NCBI GenBank assembly: GCA_027922465.2
Contig: BQMF02000284.1
Coordinates: forward strand, 1-64,000
Direction: 5' to 3'
From: Turritopsis dohrnii
Lineage: Eukaryota; Cnidaria; Hydrozoa; Anthoathecata; Oceaniidae
Length of the DNA stretch: 64,000 bases
A program made the translations under genes and the position numbers. This document shows, piece by piece, positions 1-9,215 of this stretch (positions are counted from its first letter, which is position 1; the number at the start of each line of letters is the position of its first letter). The notes under the pieces were generated by a model. That model was not told where the DNA came from. It did no database searches and saw only the letters and a program-made list of their open reading frames with translations.

Positions 1-2
1 TC

Positions 3-1109
3 AGCAATATCGTAGCGACACCCAAACCTAACGGAGATATAAGAGTATGTCTAGACGCTCGAGAAATAAACAAAGCTATCAAGAGAGAGACATTTCCGAT
101 ACCGACCCTTGACTGTCTGCTCGACGAAATGAGTGGTTCAAAGGTATTTTCAAAAATCGATCTTCGTGACGCGTACAACCAAATTGAATTATCGGAAGAA
201 TCGAAAAACCTTACTACATTTATCACCGAAAAAGGACTTTATCGTTACAATAGACTGTGTTTTGGAATTTCGAACGCCAGCGAAATTTTCCAACGTGCAT
301 TGGAACGTCGACTCGGAAAACTACATGGAGTAAAATTCATTAGTGACGACATCATCGTTCATTCACCAAATAACGAGAATCATGCGGAAGATCTGGAAGG
401 TTTGTTCAAACATATTAAAAAGGCCAACCTCACGGTAAACAAACCGAAATGCAAATTTTTCCTACCCGAAACTAAATTTTATGGTGTTATCATCGGGAAA
501 GATGGTATCAAACCTGATCCAGCCAAAATCGACATCTTGAAAAATGCATCACCACCATCGAACGTCAGCGAACTAAGATCATTCTTAGGACTTTGCACCC
601 ATCTATCGAGATTCATTCCTGAATTTTCATCGAAAACAGCTGCTCTTCGTGAACTTCTGAAGAAGAACGTACATTTCATATGGACTGATAACCACCAAAA
701 AGCATTCGACATTCTCAAACATGAACTCACCAGTACAACAGTTCTTAAATTATTCGATCCTAACAAGAAAAGCATTTTAGTAACCGATGCTTCCAATGAC
801 GCCATAGGGGGAATCCTGCTTCAAGAAGACGAGAACGGACACGAACGCCCTGTCCAGTATGTCGGAACCGCCCTTCGAGATTGTGAAAAGAAGTACAGTA
901 CAATAGAGAAAGAAGCATACGCACTTGTGTGGTGTATAGAAAAACTTCATTTATATTTGTATCAAACCGAATTTGATGTACGTGTCGACCATAAACCACT
1001 GGAATTCATCTTTGGACCCAAAGCTAAACCAAGCGCCCGTATCGAACGTTGGCACGTCTTCTACCTTATCGTTTCAACATTATGTACCACCTTGGAAGAG
1101 AGAATATAA
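3..1109 (+). pseudogene. pol: Ty3/Gypsy pol: reverse transcriptase and RNase H
   Basis: The frame is open from the left edge; the first in-frame Met is at 129. RT signatures are FSKIDLRDAYNQIEL (first catalytic Asp), LCFGISNASEIFQ and FISDDIIVHSP (the paired Asp of the YxDD box, with Ile-Ser before it). The connection LRSFLGLCTHLSRFIP follows, then RNase H with VTDASNDAIGGIL and the conserved YSTIEKEAYALVW. The frame ends early after the usual ARIERW, where a one-base shift near 1052 moves the continuation (LLPYRFNIMYHLG) into another frame. It is the enzymatic core of an LTR retrotransposon, not a host gene. Confidence 0.9.
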
Positions 1110-1735
1110 GTGACTTTATTTCGAGAATCAAAACTTACCAAAGCGAAAGAAACAACAACACAGTTACAGAAAACTATGTTAGCTTCATTCAGAATTTATC
1201 ACTACCAAAAACTTTAACAATTGATGAAATTCGTACAGCAACATTGAACGACCCAGATTTAATCGAACTTATGAATGCTATCGAAAACAGGAATTTTGAT
1301 TGTCATCCAACCACCCGAAACTACAAGAAATTACAACATGAACTTTGTGTACAAAACGGCATAATTCTTCGTGAACATCGTATAGTAATTCCAACATCGC
1401 TTCGCCAACGGATTATCTCACTCGCACACCAGGGACACCTGGGAATCATTAAAGCAAAACAGCACCTCCGTTCAAAATGCTTCTGGTTCCAAATGGATAA
1501 AGACATAGAAACCGCCGTCAACAATTGTCAGCAATGTCAACGTGTGTCCAAACCAAACCGTGCACCACCCATTAACCGTACAGAATTGCCAAAATCGCCA
1601 TGGGACGAGACAGGAGCTGATTTTTATGGACCAACACCAAATGGAAAGAAACTTTTAGTCATCATCGATTATTTTAGCCGTTACCCAATCGTGGAAGTCA
1701 TGACAACTACAACAGCAACCCAGTGTTATAAATAG
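1049..1735 (+). pseudogene. pol: Ty3/Gypsy pol: RNase H end, zinc finger, integrase start
   Basis: This segment continues the pol protein in the next frame. It opens with the RNase H end (YRFNIMYHLGRENISDFISR), then the H2C2 integrase finger with HQGHLGIIKAK and CQQCQR, then the integrase core start (PWDETGADFYGP, with the first catalytic Asp, and LLVIIDYFSRYPIVEV). It stops at 1735 by a frameshift. The track's first codon at 1049 is TTG within the RNase H region and is not a true start. Confidence 0.88.
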
Positions 1736-2451
1736 ACTCAATGAAATCTTCGCGCTTTTATGGTTTTCCAAATTCTATGCTGACCGACAATGGACCTCCG
1801 TGGAATAGTACTGAAATAAAACTATTTTTTAAATCCAGAGGTATTAAGCATAAGAAGATCACACCTCTGTGGCCTAGAGCCAATGGATGACTGAACGTTT
1901 TATGCAAAACATAAACAAATGCATAAGAACGTCCATCTCCGAAACAAAATTGGAGAGAACAACTTCGTCATATGCTGATCAACTATCGCAACACTGATCA
2001 CGCAACAACTGGCTACCCACCATCGCAACTCTTCTTCAATCGAAAAATTCGCAATTACATTCCTGACACTCAACAACAACAACAAACGTCACCTTTCTAC
2101 ACAAACGTCAAAAACAACCAGGACCGTCAATACGAAAAGTCTTCACGATATCAGCCAACATCAAATGACGTCAACTTCAACATTGGAGATCAAGTAATTA
2201 TGAAGAGAGATTCGAAAAATTCGAAATTTGATAGTCACTTTTATAAATCAAATTTCACCGTCGTAGATGTAAAAGGGACTATGATTACTGTTGAATCAGA
2301 GTACGGAAGGAGATATTCGAGAAATTGTTCCTTTTTCAAAAAACGAAAAGGAGGAAATGGAGTACACCAGCGAGAAGAAAGAACGATGTGCACAAGCAAG
2401 AAGAAAGAAACGAAAGTAAAACTTATCCAAAACGAAATAGACAATCAGTAA
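1736..2451 (+). pseudogene. pol: Ty3/Gypsy pol: integrase core remainder and C-terminus
   Basis: After the break at 1735 the integrase continues with FYGFPNSMLTDNGPPWNS (second catalytic Asp) and then WPRANG, where a lost base shifts the MTERF stretch near 1890. A further shift lies before 1972, after which MLINYRNTDHATTGYPPSQL and a Lys-rich tail run open to 2451. At least two frameshifts within about 100 bases make this clearly decayed. The tail has the IGDQVIMKRD type of element seen in integrase C-terminal domains. Confidence 0.8.
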
Positions 2452-2565
2452 ACAAATATGAAATTTAAAATAACGGACTTGTCAATTTAACTTTACATAC
2501 ATGGACATGTCGCATCAGCTGGTCTGATATTCTTATTTTTACTTAGGGTTATGTTTTATTTTTAC

Positions 2566-2695
2566 AGAAAGGGGGAGATGTGATATCTCACTTGCTCTGT
2601 TCTGCATTGTACACATCTTACCTTGTACATATCTTACGTTTTGTATGCTAAGTATATTAAGATATAAAATAAAAGAAGAAATACGCTTTATTACA
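2566..2695 (+). repeat. Polypurine tract and short 3' LTR
   Basis: A purine run AGAAAGGGGGAGA (2566-2578) is followed at 2579 by TGTGATATCTCAC, and the unit ends TTTATTACA at 2695, giving TGT...ACA ends over 117 bases. An ATATAAAATAAAAG element near 2662 can serve as a TATA box or polyadenylation signal. The left LTR is outside the window, so identity and the target duplication (perhaps GCAGC at 2696-2700) cannot be checked. Confidence 0.75.
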
Positions 2696-3459
2696 GCAGC
2701 GTAAATGAAACTGTCGTCGTCGTTAGTGAAGAACTTTTGAAGCTCTTCACAATAAACATTTTCCGTTCCTAAATCCATGCGTAACGTGTTCGGTGCCTTT
2801 TTTAGACGGTTCAAACATTGGAGATAGTAATGGCTTATAACCAGAGGGTCATTGTTTGTGGTTGATGCCATCAGCCACAAAAGTTTTCTGCTAAAACCAT
2901 CAATGCAACCATGCAAAGCAAATCCGAATCGCTTCAACTTATCATTGCCATCGATGTGCAACACATCCATTGGACCTGTAGTATGGTAAACTCGCCTTTT
3001 TATAACATTGCCTCGACGTCTATTGACTCCATCAGGATCAACACGTAGTAGGATTTTTCTGACGTCTTCTCTTGCGACATTTATATCGTACCGCATAGTG
3101 ATCAGTTCAGTCATTGTCGATATCTGATGTTCTTATCAAGATGTCCTTTATTAACAAATCAAAAAATTGAAAACATTACACAGCTAATGTTTCGTAATTG
3201 TCCATACTATAAATCCATACTTACCAAGCTCGTTTAATATGATATCTTGTAGAGTCAGAGCATCTACATTTTTTTTTCTGCTCAGCCCTTTTTGCTTCAA
3301 AATGTGTTTCAGTTTTCTGACTGTTAACTTTTGTTTATGAAGTTCTGTTATGATATTACAAATATGCTCATACTTGAGCTTCGGTTTGATGTGGAAGTAA
3401 TACTCCACCAAACTATCTAATACCGTGGACCCACACCAGTTTGTATCAACAACATCCAT
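2696..3459 (-). pseudogene. Integrase-like gene, copy 1, cut by the Ty3 insertion
   Basis: Two exons are visible. The upstream one (3459 down to about 3221) starts MDVVDTNWCGSTVLDSLVEYY and contains KHILKQKGLSRKK. It ends at a good donor (GTAAGT) in phase 1. A matching acceptor about 3136 gives the in-frame lead into MTELITMRYDINVAREDVRK. The core has VLHIDGNDKLKRFGFALHGC, CIDGFSRKLLWL and DLGTENVYCEELQKFF, the rve-like family with HxDG (first Asp) and DxGxEN (second Asp) common in cnidarians and fish. The reading stops matching at the LTR border (2696), so the C-terminal half lies beyond the Ty3 element, outside the window. It is probably a DNA-transposon integrase; I am unsure of the superfamily (IS3EU- or Ginger-like). 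Confidence 0.75.
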
Positions 3460-3610
3460 TGTGAAATGAAATGTATGCTGTAATGTGGTGTTTCAAATAA
3501 TTTCTACGGACAGGGAGTCAACAACTTGTGAATTCTTTCGACACTGAGATTTACTGACCAGAAAAGATAAAAATATAGACTGGATAAATATATTATTTAA
3601 AGCCATCGAC

Positions 3611-3735
3611 GAAATATGCGGCCGCATGTTATAAGGTGCGGCCGCATATTATAAACGTGCGGCCGCATATTATAAACGTGCGGCCGCATATTTAAACGTG
3701 CGGCCGCATATTTTAAAAGTGCGGCCGCATATTTT
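3611..3735. repeat. Array of six NotI palindromes
   Basis: GCGGCCGC occurs at 3618, 3638, 3659, 3680, 3700 and 3721, spaced 20-21 bases. Each is extended to ATGCGGCCGCAT or close to it and separated by AT-rich TATTATAAACG-type linkers. All copies are near-perfect palindromes in an otherwise AT-rich region. I see no gene on it; it lies about 150 bases upstream of the first exon of the integrase-like gene (minus strand), so it could belong to that element's 5' region. Confidence 0.9.
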
Positions 3736-3739
3736 AGTT

Positions 3740-4246
3740 TTCATCATTTTTATTTGTTTAAAAATAAAACCATGTTGTACGAATCAGCCACGGTAGGTAA
3801 GGGATACGAAATTTTAGAAAATGAAACAGTATTCAACTGGACATAAGTTAAAGCAAAATTCGCCATAGTAACAGTGTTGGATGCTGATATATAGCTTTGT
3901 CAGCAAAAAGTAATAGAGACCTGGAAACGAGCCGGAGTAGCAATGACAGTAAATTTCTTTGTTTTTTTTTACAGCTGCAGTTACTTAGCACTCTACATGC
4001 AATCTTCTAACAAAATATCATTAAAACATTCTGAGCTATTCACATATTTGTATATCAGCAATATCTTCTTGAACGTTGTGATGTCACGTTGCCATGGAGA
4101 TCATGTTTCGAAAAAAACCTTACGGCAATATCTCAAGAATGAAAAATAATTTTTTTGAAAATTCAAAAACTGTCTTTCAGCATTTCCAAAGCTGTATCAA
4201 ATAGTGCAAAAAAATGAACTTGTGATTTTTTTAGTTTAGTGTCCCT
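3740..4246. other. No gene recognised
   Basis: AT-rich sequence with short chance reading frames only. I see no repeat structure or conserved motif. Confidence 0.6.
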
Positions 4247-4733
4247 TTAAACTAAACCTTCGTTTGTTGGTGGAATGTTTTCGATTGATCGACTATCACG
4301 ACTGAAGAGGATTCTTCTTGCTTCATTCACACCCATCGTGCTGCAAGTTTTTGAATAAAGTGAGACAACAAATGCTTCAATATTTTCGAAATCTTTCTGT
4401 TCTATTTCATCTCGGGACGATATTGTAGAAAGCTTGGTAAACAATGGAGTAATCTCATTATACATTGCCATCTAGGTGTTATAAAAGGCTTTCTTGCCTT
4501 TGTCAGACATTGCCAAAGTTGTTTCACAACCACTGAATGCACTGAAAAACGGCAGAGCATGGCACTTTTCTGCTCCAAGTTCGATGGCGGCATCATGTAC
4601 CGGAATATATCTTAGCAATTTTCCAGTTCCAAACTCAATCCACAGTTCTCTCGAAGCCACTTTATGAAATATGGAAAAAGCGTTTACCACAACATCACTA
4701 TCAACAGTCAATACTCGAGGAAAGTCAATGGAG
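4247..4733 (-). pseudogene. Fragment of a multi-copy nuclease-like gene
   Basis: The minus strand reads VLTVDSDVVVNAF, then ELWIEFGTGKLLRYIPVHDA, KCHALPFFSAFSGCETT and KGKKAFYNT. A TAG follows, and the same frame goes on with MAMYNEITPLFTKL and SLYSKTCSTMGVNEARRIL to SRSIENIPPTNEGLV. I recognise this order from a protein very common in cnidarian and other invertebrate genomes, where the tryptophan of KGKKxxWxxW stands at the stop, so TGG to TAG is the simplest change. The DxDVVV start suggests a PIN/FEN-like nuclease fold, but that is inference. A TAA just upstream (about 4742) and lack of the N-terminal region make this a truncated dead copy. Confidence 0.65.
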
Positions 4734-4969
4734 ATATTTTTTTAGATGCACAAAAATTCTTTCATCTGCTTCTTCATAGTTGCAAGGTTCCATTGAGGTC
4801 GTGTCGAACTCCCTGTTGGTAATTACGTTCTACAGTGGCAACAACAGTTTTCTGTATGATTCCTTTGGCCAACGCTTTTGACAAGAATGGAAACAATTCT
4901 TTTTTGTTTTCGCTGCAGCGAAGAAAGGTTTGCCAACACTGAGGAATGTAACTGAGTCAAATTGGCGAT

Positions 4970-5400
4970 TTAAAGGTAGTAATTTTACAGTGCCTCTCAC
5001 GACATCCTTTCCTGAGTCATTGCTACGACCTTAACGAGTCTTTTTGACCACCTTTCGCGAGTTGAAATGACTTTTAAAACCCTGTAAATTTGACGACCAT
5101 AGATAGAACAAATAAATCAAGTCTAAGCGTGCATGAATCCTCGAGCGCACATCAATCCTAAACTCATTATGACTACTATAACGTGTTAATTCTTGACGAC
5201 CTTTAAGTGGTCATTTTACAGCCTGAATGATTCTAAGGTAGTCAAAATAACCACCTTCAAGCGAGTCTTTGAGCAGATGTTTACGATGACTTCGTTGAAA
5301 TAGTCAAAATAACTACTTTCTGAAAACGTGGGTAGTCAATGACAATTCACTACCTGAGCTTAGTCGAAATGACTCAGGTACATTTCTCAGTGAATTACTT
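4970..5400. repeat. Possible MITE with repeated GTAGTCAAAATAAC motifs
   Basis: Short related motifs recur in both orientations: GGTAGTAATTTTACAG (about 4975), GTGGTCATTTTACAG (about 5208), GGTAGTCAAAATAACCACC (about 5236) and TAGTCAAAATAACTAC (about 5307). CCTGAGTCATT at about 5013 is matched inverted by AATGACTCAGG near 5370. The pattern suggests a small inverted-repeat element with subterminal motifs, but clean ends and a target duplication were not found. Confidence 0.4.
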
Positions 5401-6168
5401 GGAAGAGTGCGATTATCAACCACTTTTCTCCTAACACTTACACATGACTTCATATTAGTTTTATCTAAATTATTAGTCCTACGACACTGTCTTAAATATA
5501 GTGTTTTTTTCGCTCATTTTTTTAAGAATACCCCCTGGTTAATGAAAAATTAAAACGCCAATAACTTTTTATAGGTTTATTTTCAAGAGTTGCTGTAATA
5601 ACGAAAAATGCTTAAAATTAAATTCTCTTTCCAACGATACCACAGTTGACTATTTTTTATGAAAAAAACCCTTCTTCTCAATCGAATTTATTTATGGTAT
5701 ATAATCGTTATGCAAAATTTCAGACTTTATTCACAAAATGAACAATTCGACCTTAATGTGAGCCTTATCGACTCTACTAGTAGTCATCTGACAACATTCA
5801 TTCCATGGTCATGTTTCTGATTTACTGGTTCATGCGCTAACTCCAGAAATTAGTGGTGGAAAAATAGTATATATTAAAGCAACCGTCACAGGGCTCATAG
5901 CCTGGCTGAAAAATCACACTAGAATTACATTCCATACGGCGGTGATGCGATCTCGACTTGACATGCTATTTTCATGTTTTCTTCATTTTTCAAGTGTTTT
6001 TTCATTCCAAAAATACAATGTTTATGTTCAGTTTCATATTGGGTACTTTCATAAAAACTCATAAAAGTATTTGAATAAACGAGGCTAAACCCGAACTCAC
6101 TAACCCAGACACATTTCACAAGGTTTACACCGTAAAGTCAGTTTCTATTCAGTGTACTTGTTTTATTC
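5401..6168. other. No gene recognised
   Basis: AT-rich sequence without a supported reading frame, apart from short chance frames. Confidence 0.55.
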
Positions 6169-6436
6169 TTGTCCCCGCTGTTATCTCCCTCCCCGCCAAT
6201 AAGAAAAAAAAAACTTAAGAAACTTTTAACAAGTGCAAAATTTTCAAATAAACCACCAATTGTATCAAAATGTGGTGATAAAAGATGCGAATGCTGCAAT
6301 TACCTACTTCTAACCAACATTCATTTAAGAACATTAACAAAACATTTACTATCTAAACTCCATTTAACTGCAACAGCTCCAATGTTATGTGATAAATTGT
6401 CCAACCTGTGAGTGAGAATACATTGGGGAAACCATG
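6169..6436 (+). pseudogene. Penelope-like element fragment (linker and GIY-YIG start)
   Basis: KKLKKLLTSAKFSNKPPIV followed by KCGDKRCECCNYLL resembles the linker between RT and GIY-YIG endonuclease in Penelope-like elements, where a CxDxRCxxC motif is conserved. The frame closes at 6411. In the next frame the bases at about 6416-6433 read EYIGET, the start of the GIY-YIG core, so a deletion and frameshift separate the two. No RT domain is visible upstream. The fragment is old and non-functional. Confidence 0.6.
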
Positions 6437-6439
6437 TGC

Positions 6440-7067
6440 AGCCATGGGGAAAACATGGGCAGCCATGTTTACAATTCTTAAAGTTTTTTTTGAGATGTTT
6501 CACTTTGTATAAAAAGCAGATTCAGGTACGTTATCATTATATAGCGTATAAACTTATTTTGTTCCTTTGTATAAGTAAATTTGCAAAGCAATGGAGCATA
6601 AACATTTTTATCATTTGCACGTGTTCCTATTTCGTTAGTTCCTTTTGTTATAAAAGGAACAATTTCTGAGGCACTCTTGGGACCTTTAAAGTTTTTTTCA
6701 GATGCACGATGTTTTATAGAATAGAAAAGTCTTTGCAAGACCGATGTTTAATATCCTAAACGGTCTATGTTGTTCTGTATTCTGCTAACTTGCAATGTAT
6801 TTGTACGGAAGGCTTTGTTCCGTTATATATGAGACAGAATGTTCCTATTGGTGTAATCATTATAAAAATCATGCAGTCGTGTATAATACAGAACACAAGT
6901 GGAAAACCCTAAAAATTTTCTGCTGACCACTTTAATTCGGTCTGTCAGTTTCCGCAAGTTTGCAATAAAAGAACAGCTTTTTGATTGGTCGAAATTCACA
7001 CGTTTCCTAATTAAAACATTTGCATAAAAGGGATCGTATTGATCTTCTGATTCACTACGTGACAGAG
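6440..7067. other. Sequence upstream of the recombinase gene, no gene recognised
   Basis: No supported coding frame. An in-frame TAA at 7008-7010 closes the frame above the next gene. A minus-strand frame at 6823-7092 shows no family signature. Confidence 0.5.
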
Positions 7068-8795
7068 ATGTTGAAAAGACGCATTTTATCAAAGAAGATG
7101 TGGCAAAAAGCTGTTGGAAATGAAAGGAAACCGAAAAGGTTGTCCTTAAAAACTACTAGCAATGGAGTGTACATATGCCCTGTGAAGTCATGTGAAAGCG
7201 AAGGCTTTAAAACGCAAAGAGGTTGTAGAAAACACGTTTATACAAAGCATGGTTGGTTTTACTTTTTTGACGAGAAACCTGACGTTACCACTATATTTCC
7301 TGAATTTGCAACACGAGTATCCACTCAAAGTAAACGAAAACGAGGCTGCACTTCTTCAATGCCGATGTTTGTCAAAACATGTACTGTTGGAAAACTGTTT
7401 TCAAAATGGCTACAAAGTCCAGGTGGAGGAGGAAAAAGTTTGTGTCAAGCGGAACAAATAACAGCCAAACTATTAAAGTATGCGAAATTCTGTTGCGATG
7501 ACGTATCTATTCTCTGGGACGTACCAGGATGTGTTATAGATTATTGCGTTGGGTCGATTACAATGCTTTCTGACTTTGTGGATTACTTGAAGGACACTTG
7601 GAAACTTGGTCATTCTGGAATTATTGGCTACATGAACGCCATTTCTCACACGCTTGACTTCAGAAGGAGTAATGCAATTAAAAGCGAGAATATACCTGTG
7701 TTCATTGCAGCTGAAATTTACTTAGACAGGGTAAAAAAGTGCTTAGCAAAGCAAATGAGGATTGAATGGAGTACAGTACTGAGCAAGGAATACCTTGAAA
7801 CTATCAATTGTTGGGCTAGTCTGGAAGATTTACAAAATGTTATTCCTTTTCATGCCAACAAATTTTCACAGATATTGATTAACGCTAGTGATTCGAATGC
7901 CATCATTCCAGCACACGATTTATCTTTCAGCACTTCGTTTGTTGTAGCTGTACTGTTTCTAATGGTGAAAGCAAGTCGACCAATGACATATCAGTATTTA
8001 ACTGTTGCAATGGTACGTGGCGTTGGAAGTGAAGGCGGTGTTATCGATCAAACAAGATTCAAAACAAATTATAAATATGGATTTGATACTCTCATTATTT
8101 CTAAAAGAGTGGTTGATATTTTGAATGGGTATATAGCTTGTATTCGGACTAGACTAAATCCTATCTGTGAGTATGTTTTGGTAACAAAGAATGGAACCCA
8201 GCTAAAACAGTTAAGTGATATTTTTGGAAGAATTGTATACCAGGCTATTGGAAAGTATATAAACCCGACAAGATACAGGCAGATTATCGAAACGGAAAGC
8301 ATGGGTAAACTGAACGAACGTGAGCAAGCGGCTTTATCACGTGATCAAAAGCATACATCACACGTAGCTAGAATACATTATCAAAAACTTCAATCAACCG
8401 AAGTAGCTCGTCAGGGTCAACAGTGTATGGAAAAGCTGGTAACCATAGACAAAGAATGTACGAATAACCATCGTTTGAACGATCATTTTACGATATCATC
8501 TTCTAACGAACTCGACAGTAATGGAGTGGACCGAAGAAATGAACGAGCGAAATCCTGTCTTAACATTGCTTTAAACGAAAACTTATCCGCTGCAGCAGAA
8601 CCGCAGAATAAAGGCATCAAACGGCAAAGCAAGGCTGCATTTTCGGCTACTGAAGACTCGTTTCTTTCTTATGGCATCAAAAGATATGGTCAGGGAAAAT
8701 GGACAGCGATTTTACGAGATCCGGAATATAGCTTTCATCCTTCACGAAAACCGAGTACTCTAATGATCAGAGCAAAGAAGTTAAACTTAATTTAA
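7068..8795 (+). CDS. Crypton-like tyrosine recombinase with zinc finger and Myb-like domain
   Basis: One uninterrupted frame; the first ATG is at 7068, giving 575 codons before the stop. A C2H2-type finger near the N-terminus reads YICPVKSCESEGF with RKHVYTKH. The middle has the tyrosine-recombinase order: MVKASRPMTYQYLTV (first catalytic Arg), FKTNYKYGFDTLIIS (beta-hairpin Lys region), INPTRYRQIIETE (second Arg, with Asn where many relatives have His) and KHTSHVARIHYQKL (His and the nucleophilic Tyr). The C-terminal 50 residues, FSATEDSFLSYGIKRYGQG with WTAILRDPEYSF, form a Myb/SANT-like module resembling telobox Myb domains. This matches DNA-only tyrosine-recombinase elements (Cryptons) and would cut and join DNA through a 3'-phosphotyrosine link. 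No RT lies beside it, which argues against DIRS. Being open, it may be recent or under selection. Whether an upstream exon exists is unknown. Confidence 0.72.
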   Translation: MLKRRILSKKMWQKAVGNERKPKRLSLKTTSNGVYICPVKSCESEGFKTQRGCRKHVYTKHGWFYFFDEKPDVTTIFPEFATRVSTQSKRKRGCTSSMPMFVKTCTVGKLFSKWLQSPGGGGKSLCQAEQITAKLLKYAKFCCDDVSILWDVPGCVIDYCVGSITMLSDFVDYLKDTWKLGHSGIIGYMNAISHTLDFRRSNAIKSENIPVFIAAEIYLDRVKKCLAKQMRIEWSTVLSKEYLETINCWASLEDLQNVIPFHANKFSQILINASDSNAIIPAHDLSFSTSFVVAVLFLMVKASRPMTYQYLTVAMVRGVGSEGGVIDQTRFKTNYKYGFDTLIISKRVVDILNGYIACIRTRLNPICEYVLVTKNGTQLKQLSDIFGRIVYQAIGKYINPTRYRQIIETESMGKLNEREQAALSRDQKHTSHVARIHYQKLQSTEVARQGQQCMEKLVTIDKECTNNHRLNDHFTISSSNELDSNGVDRRNERAKSCLNIALNENLSAAAEPQNKGIKRQSKAAFSATEDSFLSYGIKRYGQGKWTAILRDPEYSFHPSRKPSTLMIRAKKLNLI

Positions 8796-8917
8796 CATAC
8801 GAGACTTATCTACTATGTCTGTGTTAAATTTGTAAACAGTTCGTTACTTTGTATGACTACATAAGCACTAACTAAAGGGGAAAAGCTTTCTTTACGAGTA
8901 ACAGTTGGTAGATCAGG

Positions 8918-9205
8918 ATGTTCTTCAAGTTCCGTAAATGTCTGTTTACCAATAGTGGGGAGATCCACACAAAGTTTGAACTAAGTGAAGAAGATCGACG
9001 ATGCTTGAAAAGTTTGTTAGATGCAAGCCAAATAATAGGACCAAGACCATTTTATTTCGCAAATATAACTGACTCCACAGGACTGATGGCTAAGCTGATC
9101 TTCTTAAAGAGGAAGGAAAAACATAACCTGTTGCTGAAAGACAAACATATAGTACTTTTGAAGAAATGTAAAGAAAATTTAAGAGTGAAGAAAAACTTAA
9201 AATGA
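8918..9205 (+). CDS. Small open frame after the recombinase gene, unknown
   Basis: A 95-codon frame 120 bases after the recombinase stop. It is Lys-rich at the C-terminus and has no motif I recognise. It could be a second short gene of the same element, a 3' exon, or chance. Confidence 0.2.
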   Translation: MFFKFRKCLFTNSGEIHTKFELSEEDRRCLKSLLDASQIIGPRPFYFANITDSTGLMAKLIFLKRKEKHNLLLKDKHIVLLKKCKENLRVKKNLK

Positions 9206-9215
9206 ATATCTGCCT

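Larger units (their letters stand above)
1..2695 (+). mobile_element. Ty3/Gypsy LTR retrotransposon, 3' part
   Basis: The order RT, RNase H, H2C2 zinc finger, integrase, polypurine tract and LTR is typical of Ty3/Gypsy pol. The 5' LTR, gag and protease would lie left of the window. The pol frame is broken at about 1050, 1735 and 1890-1970, so this copy cannot make a full polyprotein. The 3' LTR ends at 2695 inside a minus-strand integrase-like gene, so the element inserted into that gene. Confidence 0.9.

Noticed and set aside
3611..3735. CRISPR-like regular repeats
   Set aside because: The unit is a 20-21 base tandem repeat with near-constant linkers, no unique spacers and a eukaryotic context.
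6823..7092. Minus-strand 89-codon frame upstream of the recombinase gene
   Set aside because: It overlaps the recombinase start and has no motif or splice support.
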